From the NCBI RefSeq assembly GCF_040807025.1, contig NC_090946.1:2956001-3020000 (forward strand): a stretch of DNA of 64,000 bases, written 5' to 3'. Each line of letters opens with the position of its first letter. Position 1 is the stretch's first letter. This DNA comes from Struthio camelus. Its lineage: Eukaryota > Chordata > Aves > Struthioniformes > Struthionidae. Position numbers and translations under genes: made by a program. Positions 1-12,590 of the stretch are shown here, in pieces. The notes under the pieces are model-generated. The model did no database searches, had not been told where the DNA came from, and was given only the letters and a program-made list of their open reading frames with translations.

Positions 1-3000
1 CCTCTCTCCCAGTGCATAAAGTCTAGGCAGACATGGCATTGAAGAATCTTTCCATATACCTTGGATTACTATATTAAACAGTAACTCAGGACTTGCAGGA
101 ATGACACTTGCAGGAATGACTTACACACTGCTTCTATAATGAGAGCTAGCAAGAATATTTGAGCTGAATCTTATGCAGGAAATTCTTTACTGGTAACAGT
201 CATAGCGATTCATTACTATGAGCAGCCAAGTTGTTTCCAAGGAACACAGAGAAGAAAGAAAGTCTTATTCACCCCCTTATTTTGAAATCTGGATCGCAAG
301 GATAAAATGGGGTAAATAACATAATACATTGTCACTTGTAAGAGATACAAAGAAACAACATAAAATAGGTAACTATTTTAATATGATGTAATTAATTACA
401 TTGTAATTAATTACAATGGAATCGTATTTAATAATCCTATTTTAATAGGTAACTATTTTTTTTATTTTTATTTTCTCTAACGCAGTCTAAAACAGTGTCA
501 CCTATTGTGTCTCATTCTCACAGAAGCTTATTTCTAGCTTGAAAGGGACCAAGGTCAGACCTTAAAATACCTTAAAAATGTTTTAGTCGGCAGGAATAAA
601 AGGTACATGACCCTTTAAACCACAGCATCATGTATTATTAAAATAGGGAAGTTATTAAGGTGAAATACAATGGAAAGTTAACACAGAAATACTCACTGCT
701 ACAAGGAATTCATTACTGGTAATATACACTGATCTGTATCTCCAGGAAATGTAACTGCCCTTTTTTTTCTTTCCACATCTGATAAGAATATCTTCACATG
801 ACAGAAAAATGACTTTCACTGTTGACTTAGGAAACACCAATCCGTTAAGCAAGTGATCAATCCAGATTTGGCAGCATAGGAATATTCATATAGCTGTCCA
901 CAAACACTGGCAAAATCGCTTGCTTGATTGTGAGAGCAAGTGTCTCTTTTCTTTAATGAGGTTTCATAAATATGTGCTGAGGATAGTATCTGGGGAGGCG
1001 TGTCTCTGAGGCTTTCTTAAGTGCTAGCTTTATTGGGTATGCAAGGCTTTTTCAGAATATCATCAAAGGGTCAAGGAAAGCTAGAAATGTGATAAAAGTA
1101 TTTCCTCATCCTGAATCCTTTGGTTCCTGTAGCTTTCGTGTTGTAGGACCTCTCTATAGGGCTGTGATTTGGTACCTAAGTCTACTCTCAGGAAAAGGAA
1201 ATAGATGCTGTCTTTCTCTTTAGTTCCTAGAACTCTGCCTCACGGGCCCTTGCAGGTTACTGACATTTTATATCTCAGGAAAGTCCATCGTTTTAAGTGA
1301 CTTCTTTACAGTAAACTACAGCCTTAGGAAGACTTGATCACAAACCATTTTGTCTTGGTATGAAGTCTGAAATCAATCACTTACATAGATTAGGCCAAAA
1401 TAAATGAGACAACAGCTCCTCAGCAAAAGAATATACCTTAGGAAAGGGCAGTGGTAATATGTACGTTCAGAGTCTCTTCGCAGAGTAAAGAACAGACCCC
1501 GAATGACTGCTGTGGAAGTGTCATAATGGCTTTGCAAGGACAGCTAGCACAGCATCCTCTAAACTCCTTTTATGTTGATTTTCTGGACACTCACCAATTC
1601 TTTTTTAGGAGCAACCTTTTAATTTTGCATAGCCCCTCCTGAAATGACAAAAGGTAAACCACGTGTGGAATCCACGCACTACTTGAAGTGGATGTGTAAC
1701 CAGGCATAAGAATGAGTGCTACTTTGGAGAACAATCAAAAATCCCATTCTTGTTCCAGAAAGCATCCATGCAGTTATTTACTGTAATACCACTTCCCCTC
1801 TGGATGCGCAGGGTGGTGTGTATGTTGCTATTCCAACACTACCAGCAAATAACTTCTGCAGTATTAACATGGATAATATGGTTTACCAGTCATTCCTAAA
1901 GCCTGTTCTCTACGTTTGCAGTGTGTGACTCTTAAAAAATTAAGACTCTCATGTATATGTTTGTTAGAAGATATGCTGGGGTTCACCAAGGTTTACCAAG
2001 CACAGGTCTACCCTGCAATGCTTGCAGAGACCTTCAGCTGGAATAAATTCATGAGGTCCAGTTCTCTTTCTGTGTACCGCAGTAAGCCCTAGGACCATCA
2101 GAAATCACATATCCCATGAAGTTTTGAAACAGGGAATGGAGCTAATCATTATTTAATAAACATAACAGATGTCAGAAACAGACACAGTGAACAGATAAGT
2201 CTCATGTATGCCTAGGAGAAGAACTAGGGCTGCACCCTTCCATCTTCCCAAACTGCCTTAATGCGATCTCCACTAACCGAAAACTTTCTGAGTTACCCGT
2301 CTTTTGCTGGACAACCACAAGAGGGCAATACTTCGTGTAAAATCTGTGTTGGATAGACCGCTCCAAAGTACGTTGCTGTACGGAAAGTGATGATATGCTA
2401 ATACTAGCGAAACGAATGGACCTCCTGCTTGTGAGATAGTCCCTTTCTGGTATTAATGCTCTGAGAGTTTACATCTAGATCCCAGTGCTGATAATCCAAT
2501 CTTGTTACAGTGCAATGTCTGATATTCTGCTAAACCATACATTGCTAGCCATCAGCATGAAGTACATGCTATAGCTAACTATCTCATCAAAAGGTAGACT
2601 TATAAAAGGGGATGGTATAGTTACGTATGAAAGCATAAACAAGTTCAAGGAGAGGTTCATGCCATGTACCTTAGAAACCTCTTTTAGGTTGGAACACACT
2701 GCCCCAAGGTGAGTGTCGCCCATGACTAGAAAGACCTTTGGGCTGCTGGCTCTCAAAGCCACCTCTAGTTTTCACATTTGTAATTGTAGGGATATTCTTA
2801 GTTGTATTGCGTAATCAAAAATAGGACCATAGGTCAGCATCTGAGATATGTCCTTTGCCAAATCTAATCAGCCCTTCCAATTAACCAGGTTGGTTGTGAT
2901 GTTGTTAGCCCAAGACTACAAAGGTCTAGGCTTGTGAATATGTGTTCATGAACCCCAGGATGCCTGTGAACTGTATGTGCCACTATCACATACCAAATGC

Positions 3001-3192
3001 AAATACAGTCTTGAAGCCCTCAGGAAAATCATCAGCAATTACCAAAAGCTTCCTCTGCTGTGTCTGTATCATGCTATTCTTTTCATCAATTTTGTACTAC
3101 AGTTCCCAAGGCCTAGTGAATTTTTCATAAGTAGAATAGCATAAGAATTCATAAGACTTCATAAGAATAGCGTTACTACCCTCTATGTACTC
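1..3192. other. Intergenic, no gene recognised
   Basis: AT-rich spacer. Only short open frames (under 90 codons) occur and none resembles a known protein. Small-scale structure includes a 16-bp direct repeat (core AATAGGTAACTATTTT) near 363-379 and 442-458 enclosing AT-rich palindromic sequence, and a short run of cataagaa-type repeats at about 3140-3171. An upstream noncoding exon cannot be excluded. Confidence 0.6.
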
Positions 3193-3845
3193 TAGATCAC
3201 ACAGAATCACAGAATGGTTGAGGTTGCAAGGGACCTCTGGAGATCATCTAGTCCAATCCCCCTGCTCAAGCAGGGTCCTCTAGAGCATATTGCCCAGGAC
3301 CACGTCCAGGTGGGTTTTGAACATCTCCAGCGAAGGAGACCCCACTACCTCTCCGGGCAACCTGCTCCAATGCTCTGTCACCCTCACAGTCAAGAAGTTT
3401 TTTCTCAGGTTCAGATGGAACTTCCTGTGGTTCAGTTTGTGCCCATTGCCTCTTGTCCTGTCGCTGGGCACCACGGAGAAGAGACTGGCCTCATCCTCTT
3501 GACACCCCCCCTTCAGACACTTATACTCGTTGATGAGATTGCCTCTCAGTCTTCTCTTGAACAGGCCCAGCTCTCCCAGTCTTTCTTCCTAGGAGAGATG
3601 CTCCAGTCCCCTCATCCTCTTTGTAGCCCTCCGCTGGACTCTCTCCAGTAGTGCCATGTCTCTCTTGTACTACTCCACATGTGGCCACACCAGGGCTGAG
3701 GAGAGGGGCAGGATCACCTCCCTCCACCTGCTGGCAACACTCTGCCTTTTCCCCCCCCCCCAGGATCCCACTGGCCTCCTTGGCCACAAGGCCACACTGC
3801 TGGCTCGTGCTTAACTTGCTGTCCACCAGCACTCCCAGGTCCTTT
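3193..3845 (-). mobile_element. CR1 LINE fragment, 5'-truncated
   Basis: The + strand begins with CACAGAAT repeats followed by the CR1 3' untranslated and C-terminal ORF2 sequence in reverse orientation, so the element reads on the - strand. The C-terminal coding remnant (3474 down to 3280) includes the family signature [20 protein letters not shown] and the following VTEHWSRLP. The copy ends abruptly near 3845, where sequence shared with the 10427-12590 copy stops; this is the usual 5' truncation of CR1. Relative to the 8974-9715 copy it lacks about 9 bp near 3560 and about 30 bp near 3670. It shares both losses with the 10427-12590 copy, so the two belong to one subfamily or have a common duplicated source. 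A run of C at about 3750-3762 further breaks the frame. It is not coding for the host. Confidence 0.95.
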
Positions 3846-6800
3846 TTAGAGACTGAAATATTCAGTCCATATGCAGTAATTGCAGTACTTGTGAAGCATT
3901 GTGCAGGAAAAAAATGAAGCCTTTAGCCCAATTGCCAGATATTGCTTGTAAAAAGGGTGTTCTGCCTCTGGATAGAAAACCTGTTTCACAGGTAGTTTTC
4001 ACACCTATGAATGCTTCAAAGCAGTTTGGAGGTGCTTGGATGGTGTAACTCCCCCAAATGTTACTATTCTATACCCTTAACTTGCAGGATATATGTAGTA
4101 CAGTGTAAACTGCTTATTCCAGATCTTATCAATCCAAATGGCTCAATCATCCAAAGCCACCTGCTACTACTCAACCTGCTTATTTTGGTATGGCCACCAC
4201 AGGAAATTTCTAATTGAGGATGTGCACTATAAAGTTACAGTTCTTCCATTCTGTTTTAGGATGAAATAGTAATAATAATTTTTAAAAAATCTCAGGAGTC
4301 TATTTGGAGAATACGTGTATGCACTAGTTGATGATATACTGGGCCCAAGCAATCCCAGGCCTTTTGGGGGAACAATTTAAATCAAAAGTTTTGAACACAC
4401 CTCTGAATTCAGTGAGTCATTAGAAAAACAGTTCTTCCTTTGAGCCCTGCTTTCCAGGTCAACACCTCTCAGTGGCTTTTTTGACTGCAGAAAACTTAGC
4501 ACCGGCCCTCTTGGCCCACCAGGAGAGCATCTCTCCTGCTGTCACTTCAGACGCCTGGCTATGGCCAAGTCCTGCAGCGGACTGGCCCCCCCTGCAACTC
4601 TCCAGGGTCTCTCATCTGCATTCAAGTTGCAGATTCCCTACCAAACTCCTGCCCTGCCAAAGGCACCTGCTCTCCAAAAGGGTCTCTAAGTTCAGGATGG
4701 TTAGGGGAACTGAAATCACAGGGTTTCATCCTGATCCACAGTGCAGGAAACAGGACAAAACAAATTAGCAACTATTCCCCCTGGTACCCAGCCACACACT
4801 TTTAAATCCATGCACTCATTATTATCTCAATTTCCTAGCTGTTCCTTTTTCTAGATTTTGAATCCTAGCTTTGGATCTCAAAGCAAAGAGAAAGCTCGGA
4901 AGGAGAGGAAAAGTCTTTTTATGCATGCTATACTACTGTTAAGATTTGTTTAGGCCTCTTCTTTGCACTGTGCATGCTGCTGCATTGTTTAACCTTGCAG
5001 GCTGGTGCTTCCGTCCAGGATCATTAGCCTTGTACCTGAGGAGTTGTCACTATGGGGTTTATGTAGACAGTCAAGAGGCAGCCTTTTGGCTGGAGAAGGG
5101 CTTTGTTCACCCCTCTAGTGCCACACCAGGACTATGTCACTGGACTTCCCAGTGCAGCATGATCAAAACAGTCTGATTTTGACTAATAGTGGGATTACTG
5201 AGCTTTGTAACTAAGAATGCTCATTATGACCCCAGGCCAATTACAGACTTAGCTGCTGGCTTTAAACATGAGGCTGAAAACGATCCTTTTTCTCTTATGG
5301 CCATTTGTGTTTCAGACCTAGAGAGGAGCTCCTCTGAGGTAGTTCTGTTGCAAGGGAAAAATCCCTCACAGCAGCTCACATTGCAGGTGGGCTCCATATT
5401 CACTGCTAGACTCCCTCACAACGTTGTTTATTCTAAAATTAAATTAAAAATTGGGTTTCTATTCAAAACTTTGTTCCATATTTTCCAGGTTCTGCCAAGG
5501 AGAAGGAGTAGCAAGAAGAAATCTGCAGAGCAAGATGCCTGGGACAGCGGAAGACAGTGAAACTTGGTGGATTGGCCATATGTTTGCCAGGAACCGTTTC
5601 TGAGTTTACTCCCTTTGCTATGTAGACTGCCTATGTAGACCAGCTGTGTGTCAGCCCAGCAAAAAACAGAATAGTTCAAAAGCAGCTTAGCCCAAGCGGT
5701 TTTAAAACCGCACCCCCAACAGTGCAATGCAGCCAACTCTGTTTGACCCATCATCTTCAAATGAAATGGATTAGACCAGGGTCTCTTCAGTTTTCTTGAG
5801 ATACAACAAAAGCATTGTAGAGATCCTGCCAGTTTTCACAGGATGCTTTTCCTTTAAGGCCATCTCTCACTGTCCCTGGATTTGAGCAATAATCGAGTCT
5901 GACTGTAAGAGGAGAAAGCTGCTAATTTCTAGGAGTGAAAGAACTTGAGATGTTAATGATGCACACTGGAGCCAATTTAAACACGCTCGCAAACTCATTT
6001 GCCAAGTTGCATCATTGCAATTTGTGAAGCACAAGTTTTTTAACTATACCTACTGAGACCTTATTGAAACCATCCCAAGTCATTTCCTGGAGAGAATAAA
6101 CCAATTATGTTAAACTGCTTGCCTTGAGTCTTTAGACACAGGCTCCTTAAAACTGTAACCTACTTGAAATTTGCATTTGGCTTCCTTGTCGGAGTCTGAG
6201 CGATTATTTCAAATCAATACGTGTAATAACCTGCATACTGCTTCCTCACAGAAAAGCAGAGGAGATCACAGACATTTCCCCCGGAGGAACTGTAAAGCTC
6301 AAAAAAAGAAACCAGGAAATTACAGTTTCACAATTATAGATCAAGCAATTAAAAAAAATCTGAAATTCCACACTTTTGCTCTTATGGGTATATTAGCATC
6401 CATCACCTATGGTTATGACTGACTTAGTCATCACTTAGTAAGTATCTGGGTGATGTGCCTATTTTCAAAGGTTTCTCCCTTCTGCCTCACCAGTACAAAA
6501 TATCTTCCTAAAGGGACTCATCTTAATGCTGAGAGAAATCAATTGGCAACTGAGAAATCTGATGTTGAAGTCAAATGTCCGTCACTGCCACAGGTTATGA
6601 AACAGGCTGCTCCTTCTGAAAAAAAGAACTTTTATAATAAAATAATTGAAATTTGGCAGTATGCACAATCCAGCCCAATTTGTTCTCTCTCCTGCCACCA
6701 CTCTCAGCGCACTAGCCAGAGCAGAGGGGTTGTCTTGGGCAGCAGATTGCTAACGGCAGCAAAACTGCCAAGATCCCAACATAGCAGAATCCTGTAAAAT

Positions 6801-8973
6801 TTCAGTGAGGATAAAGGGAGTTGGTTACTGAAGGAGTAGGGCAGGAAAGGGAGAACAGACCCCTCCCAAAACTGGCAGCTGTGTCCTTGTTTTTCTGTAT
6901 CCTTAGTAGTGAGCAGTAAATTCCAGCTCTTCAGGGCTATCCCTGCATAAAACCATGGCATCCTTTCAGGTTTGACGACAAAATTCAGTTGCCGAGAAGC
7001 CTGTCAGCCCACCCTTCAGCTCTACCAGTGTATTTCTATGCTAAACCCTGCCCCACAAGCACCCCATCATTCCGTTAAGGATCCCAAATCCTGTTTTCCT
7101 CTGCCATGTTCCCTACTATATCAAAGATGAAGAACACCTCCATCCCACCTCCCCCATATATGTCAACTCACAGACCCAAGTGAAGGCTGCTACCTACAGA
7201 CTTGGAAAGACAGAGTTCAGGCCCCTGTCCTGCTAAGACCTTCAGCACTCCAGACTATTTTCACACGTCAATCCATGCAGAGATACCAGTTGCCCCCGCC
7301 AGGGAACATGAGCTCTAACCTGATTATAAGACAAAGCCTTTCAGACTGAAAAACTCAGGGCTGAGGATAACCTGGCTACTGTTGCAAGGCCATGGAGGAA
7401 GATATAGTTTAGGCGGTGGGGGAACCTGTACGTGTTGGTGGCTGGACAGGCTACAGCCAACACCGCAGGGCTCTGTGAAGTAAGTGCCAAGATCTAGCTG
7501 AACTCATGGAGCAAGGGACTCAGCTGAGAAAGACTCCAGGGGCTGTTTGGGGAAAGAAGGGTCCCGCTGTGCTGGTCTGATTAGGTGGTGTGTGAGGATA
7601 CTGACTCTGAATGGAAGGCAGGCAAAGGAAAGGAGGAGGGGACTAAAAGAAGACATGACTCAGCCTAGCGGGAGGAGAAGGAATGAATAATTGGAGGGAG
7701 TGATAAAAGTGAGCATGAGAAGCGCAGTTTAGGGCACTACCCCGATAAGCTCAAACAGCTGCAGGTCCAAACTGGCATTCAACCTAGCCTCCACAGGTAA
7801 TGACACGTACTGTGAGTGCTGGTAATGGCAGAGCTGAGCTGGGGCCAGGGTTTAACCTTATTTCAAGCAATAACAGGCTGTGAGGTGATCAGAAGTTGTA
7901 AAAAAGTCATTTACACGTCCTCTGCAGATATGTCCCTGGTTTGTAGATGGCTAACTCTGCTCCTAAATTCACTGTTTTCACCATGCTGTTATTTCTTCCT
8001 TAAGTCCAGCTGTGCCCCTTCAGTTTTAGGCCATAGCCACCTGCTGCTATTTCAGTCCACCCTCACCCCCCTGCGGATCTGAAGACTTCTTTCCCAAAAG
8101 CTGTTCCTGTGAGGTAATTACATACTCAGTTATTTTCAGTTGATAAATCTTATGTGCTTAAAGATGCATGTGATGGTCATACACATGCATAAATACTACT
8201 ACCTTGATACCCCCAGTGTCCCTCCACACATCCCACAGTCCCTCCATTTTCCCACAAGTTCCCATCCCTCTTCCAGCACATCATCTCCTGGGGTGAGGGG
8301 CGAATCAGCTCTGTAAGTGCCTCTATTCCCATGTCTTTAGTACTGCCTTTCAAACTAACTGCCCAGCTAGTCAGCTGGTATAGTCTGAGTTTGATCCATC
8401 ATTATGTTTCAGATCGAGAAGCACTTCCAGTTTCAAAATACCAGATAAATTTAGGGAACTGGGGTATTGTAAACATTTGGCTTCAACATTGAAACATTTG
8501 GCTTTAGTAAGACAAAGCATGTTTCATACCGACTTTCTTGTCTAGTTTCATTTAATTTAAAATACACTATGTTATTACATATTATATGACTATTATAATT
8601 ACTCTACCTTCTGAAATATCTAATAATTTCTTTATTGCACTTAAATGATTGAAAATGAAACATTTTGATTATTCGCAATTGAAATTTACCATAACTGACC
8701 CAGAAGACATTTCAGTGTTTCAATATTTCTCTCTAATGTGAAAGGAAGATTACAGAAGCAGGAATTCACCATTGAATAGAAATATCATTTGCCCAAAGAT
8801 GGGAGATCTTTGGAGATCCGTCTCCACCAGGAGTATCAATGACTCTCCCGATGCTTCTGATCTTCCTTCTCTTTCTGTAGATGTGAAAGTGAAGGCAAAT
8901 TTAAAATACCATTATTATATACCAGCATTATTATATATTATTATATACCAGCAGAAAATTAATTGAAATGGAA
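3846..8973. other. Intergenic, no gene recognised
   Basis: About 5 kb without a recognisable gene, RNA or repeat family. The open frames here (up to 123 codons at 5189-5560) have no family motifs, and the opposite strand is also open over part of the same stretch, as expected by chance. A local duplication of about 16 bp (ttattatataccagca) lies at about 8908-8953, just before the CR1 tail. Confidence 0.55.
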
Positions 8974-9715
8974 AATCACAGAATCACAGAATCACAGAAT
9001 CACAGAATCATTTAGGTTGGATGGGACCTCTGGAGATCATCTAGTCCAACCTCCCTGTTCAAGCAGGGTCACCTAGAGCATATTGCCCAGGATCACATCC
9101 AGACGGGTTTTGAATATCTCCAGCGAAGGAGACCCCACTACCTCTCTGGGCAACCTGCTCCAATGCTCTGTCACCCTCACAGTCAAGAAGTTTTTTCTCA
9201 GGTTCAGATGGAACTTCCTGTGGTTCAGTTTGTGCCCATTGCCTCTTGTCCTGTTGCTGGGCACCACGGAGAAGAGGCTGGCCTCATCCTCTTGACACTC
9301 CCCCTTCAGATACTTGTACACGTTGATGAGATCCCCTCTCAATCTTCTCTTCTCCAGGCTGAACAGGCCCAGCTCTTGCAGTCTTTCTTCATAGGAGAGG
9401 TGCTCCAGCCCTCTAATCATCTTGGTAGCCCTCCGCTGGACTCTCTCCAGGAGTGCCATGTCTCTCTTGTACTGGGGAGCCCAGAACTGGACACAGTACT
9501 CCAGGTGAGGCCTCCCCAGGGCTGAGGAGAGGGGCAGGATCACCTCCCTCCACCTGCTGGCAACACTCTGCCTCATGCACCCCAGGAGACCATTGGCCTT
9601 CTTGGTCACAAGGGCACACTACTGCCTCATGTTTAACTTGTTGTCCACCAGCATTCCCAGGTCCTTCTCGGCAGAGCTGCTTTCCAGCAGGTCAACCCCC
9701 AGCCTGTACTGTTCC
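8974..9715 (-). mobile_element. CR1 LINE fragment with intact RT C-terminus
   Basis: The copy starts on the + strand with four to five tandem CACAGAAT units (8974-9010), the diagnostic CR1 3' end. The remainder is the reverse complement of the C-terminal quarter of ORF2. A 178-codon uninterrupted frame (9609 down to 9073) contains [20 protein letters not shown], then [11 protein letters not shown], then the [16 protein letters not shown] region. These are the C-terminal part of the CR1 reverse transcriptase protein. The catalytic RT palm is absent because the copy is 5'-truncated near 9715 (upstream sequence in the element would encode the [19 protein letters not shown] region). It retains the ctccaggct and ctggggagcccagaactgg segments that the other two reverse copies have lost, so it is from a different, less deleted lineage. 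It cannot move on its own. Confidence 0.96.
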
Positions 9716-10426
9716 ACTTCACTATAAGATGTTCCACTGTAAAATGTTCCACTTCACTGTAAGATGAGTTCATAAGCAAGAGTGATGAATTATCTTCTTG
9801 CATGGCCTGACTCCTTCCTTTACTACAAAGGCAGCCTAGACAGCTAGATTAGATTTAGTCACCGAACTTTTACATAGCTTAACTTCAGGGAGATGAATCC
9901 CGTCTGCTATATAGACATGTTGCATATGCTCAAGAAGTCTGATGGGTCTGGCTCTACTGCACAGCTATGTCCAGGAAATGCATTTCACCTCTGAAATATC
10001 ACGCTGAGCTGGACCGTGGGCTATTCTGACTCTCTTTATGTGCACAGTAAACCAGCTGTATTTGGGATACACCGAGCCTAGTCAACATGACATGGAGAGG
10101 GCATGTACGAAATTCCATGTGCACGTGTTTAAAAAAAAAAAAGACGACACCTGCCCTGGAAATCCACCAGGCTTACCCTTCCAAGCCTGCAGTTTTGCAC
10201 CTTGCTATCACACCACAACAATCTGGGAGGCCAGTCTCCATGATTACTGTTTCAAATGCTCGTAAATGTGAAATACCTGGGGAAAACATACAGAAGGACT
10301 TCCTCGCTAACCTTGAGCTGTAGGTAAGTGACCTATTTAAATCTAACCATGCTTCCTCTATTATCTTCAGGGAGAAAGAAATTAGCGTCTTCACTGAGTG
10401 ATTCTTCCTTAGGATGGGTTGAATCA
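9716..10426. other. Spacer between two CR1 copies
   Basis: It holds a small imperfect repetition (ttccacttcactgtaagatg-like, 9712-9765) next to the CR1 truncation point and an A-run near 10130-10142. I see no gene. Confidence 0.5.
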
Positions 10427-12590
10427 TAGAATCACAGAATCACAGAATGGTTGAGGTTGCAAGGGACCTCTGGAGATCATCTAGTCCAATCCCCCTGCTC
10501 AAGCAGGGTCCTCTAGAGCATATTGCCCAGGACCACGTCCAGGTGGGTTTTGAACATCTCCAGCGAAGGAGACCCCACTGCCTCTCCGGGCAACCTGCTC
10601 CAATGCTCTGTCACCCTCACAGTCAAGAAGTTTTTCTCAGGCTTAGGTGGAACTTCCTGTGGTTCAGTTTGTGCCCATTGCCTCTTGTCCTGTCGCTGGG
10701 CACCACGGAGAAGAGACTGGCCTCATCCTCTTGACACCCCCCCTTCAGACACTTATACTCCTTGATGAGATCGCCTCTCAGTCTTCTCTTGAACAGGCCC
10801 AGCTCTCCCAGTCTTTCTTCCTAGGAGAGATGCTCCAGTCCCCTCATCCTCTTTGTAGCCCTCCGCTGGACTCTCTCCAGTAGTGCCATGTCTCTCTTGT
10901 ACTACTCCACATGTGGCCACACCAGGGCTGAGGAGAGGGGCAGGATCACCTCCCTCCACCTGCTGGCAACACTCTGCCTTTTCCCCCCCCCAGGATCCCA
11001 CTGGCCTCCTTGGCCACAAGGCCACACTGCTGGCTCGTGCTTAACTTGTTGTCCACCAGCACTCCCAGGTCCTTCTCGGCAGAGCTGCTTTCCAGCAGGT
11101 CAACCCCCAGCCTGTACTGCTGCATGGCATTATTTCTCCCTGGGTGCAGGCCCTTGCACTTGCCTTTGTTGAATTTCATGAGGTTCCTCTCCGCCCAGCT
11201 CTCCAGCCTGTCCAGGTCCCTCTGAATGGCAGCACAGCCCTCTGGGGTATCAGCCACTCCCCCCAGCTTAGTATCAGCAGCCAACTTGCTGAGGGTGCAC
11301 TCTGTCCCTTCCTCCAGGTCATTGATGAATACATTGAACAAGACTGGACCCAGGACTGACCCCTGGGGGACACCACTAGCTACAGGCCTCCAACTTGACT
11401 CTGCGCCGTTCACCACAACCCTCTGAGCTCGGCCATCCAGCCAGGTCTCCATCCACCTCACCGGCCACTCCTCTAGCCCACACTTCCTGAGCTTCCCTAG
11501 GAGGATGGGATGGGAGGCAGCGTCCAAAGCCTCGCTGAAGTCCAGGGAGACAACAGGCACTACTCTGCCCTCACCTACCCAGCCAGTCCTTCCAGCACAG
11601 AAGGCTAGCACATTGCTCAAGCATCACTTCCCTTTGCTGAAGCCATGCTCACTACTCCTCATCGCCTTCTTGTCCTCCACATGCTTAGTGAGGACCTCCA
11701 GGAGGAGCTGTTCCATCACCTTTCCCGGGATGCAGGTGAGGCTGACAGGCCTGGCGTTTCCTGCCTCCTCCTTCTTGCCCTTTGGGAAGACCGGCGTGAC
11801 ACTGGCTTTCTTCCAGGCCTCAGGCACCTCTCCTGATCTCCAGGACCTTTCCAAGAGGATGGAGAGTGGCCTAGCAATAACATCCGCCAGCTCCCGCAGC
11901 ACTCGTGGCTGCATCCCGTCAGGGCCCATGGATTTATGGATGTCAAGTCTGGACAAAAGATCTCTAACCTGATCCTCCTCCACCAAGGGAGAGTCTTCCT
12001 TTCTCCAGCCTTCCTCTCTTGTCCCCAGGGTCTGGAATTCCTGAGGACTGGCCTTAGCACTAAAGACTGAAGCAAAGGCAGCATTCAATAACTCTGCCTT
12101 CTCTATATCCTTTGTTACCAGGGCACCCGCCCCATTCAGCAGCGGGCCCACTTTTTCCCTAGGCTTCCTTTTGCTATTGATGTATTTGAAGAAGCCCTTC
12201 TTGTTGTCCTTGACATCCCTTGCCAGATTCAATTCCAAAGGGGCCTTAGCCTTCCTTGTCGCATCCCTGCACACGCTGACAACGCCCCTATGTTCCTCCC
12301 AAGTGGCCTGTCCCCTTTGCCATATTCCCTAGACTTCCTTCTTTCGGTGTGACTTTTGCCAGCAGTTCCTTGCTCAGCCACGCAGCTCTCATGCCCACTT
12401 TGCTCAACTTCTTACTCATAGGGATGCACCGATCTTGAGCTTGTAGGAGGTGACGTTTGAACATTAACCAGCTTTCTTGGACCCCTCTTCCTTCTAGGGC
12501 CCTCCCCATGACAGTCCCCTAGGTAGGTCCCTGAAGAGGCCAAAGTTAGCTCTCCTGGAACTGCCTCTCTCTTTCTCCACTGAGTACAGA
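10427..12590 (-). mobile_element. CR1 LINE, long copy with dead reverse transcriptase
   Basis: About 2.2 kb of CR1 in reverse orientation, from CACAGAAT repeats at 10427-10450 to about 12590. Reading on the - strand, ORF2 runs in three blocks. The first (12509-12288) is the linker after the endonuclease. The second (12274-11624) includes RPVSLTCIPGKVMEQLL and EHGFSKGK. The third (11620-10946) includes [20 protein letters not shown] and a D-to-A variant of the FADD box (LAADTKLGG). A single in-frame TGA at 11626-11624 separates blocks two and three, with a frameshift near 12280 and another at the C-run near 10983-10991. The loss of one catalytic Asp plus these lesions makes it inactive. The endonuclease is missing through 5' truncation. 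Its last 650 bp is nearly the same as the 3193-3845 copy. Confidence 0.95.

Noticed and set aside
3214-3917. Several open frames of 70-145 codons
   Set aside because: They are antisense and alternate-frame products of a CR1 copy.
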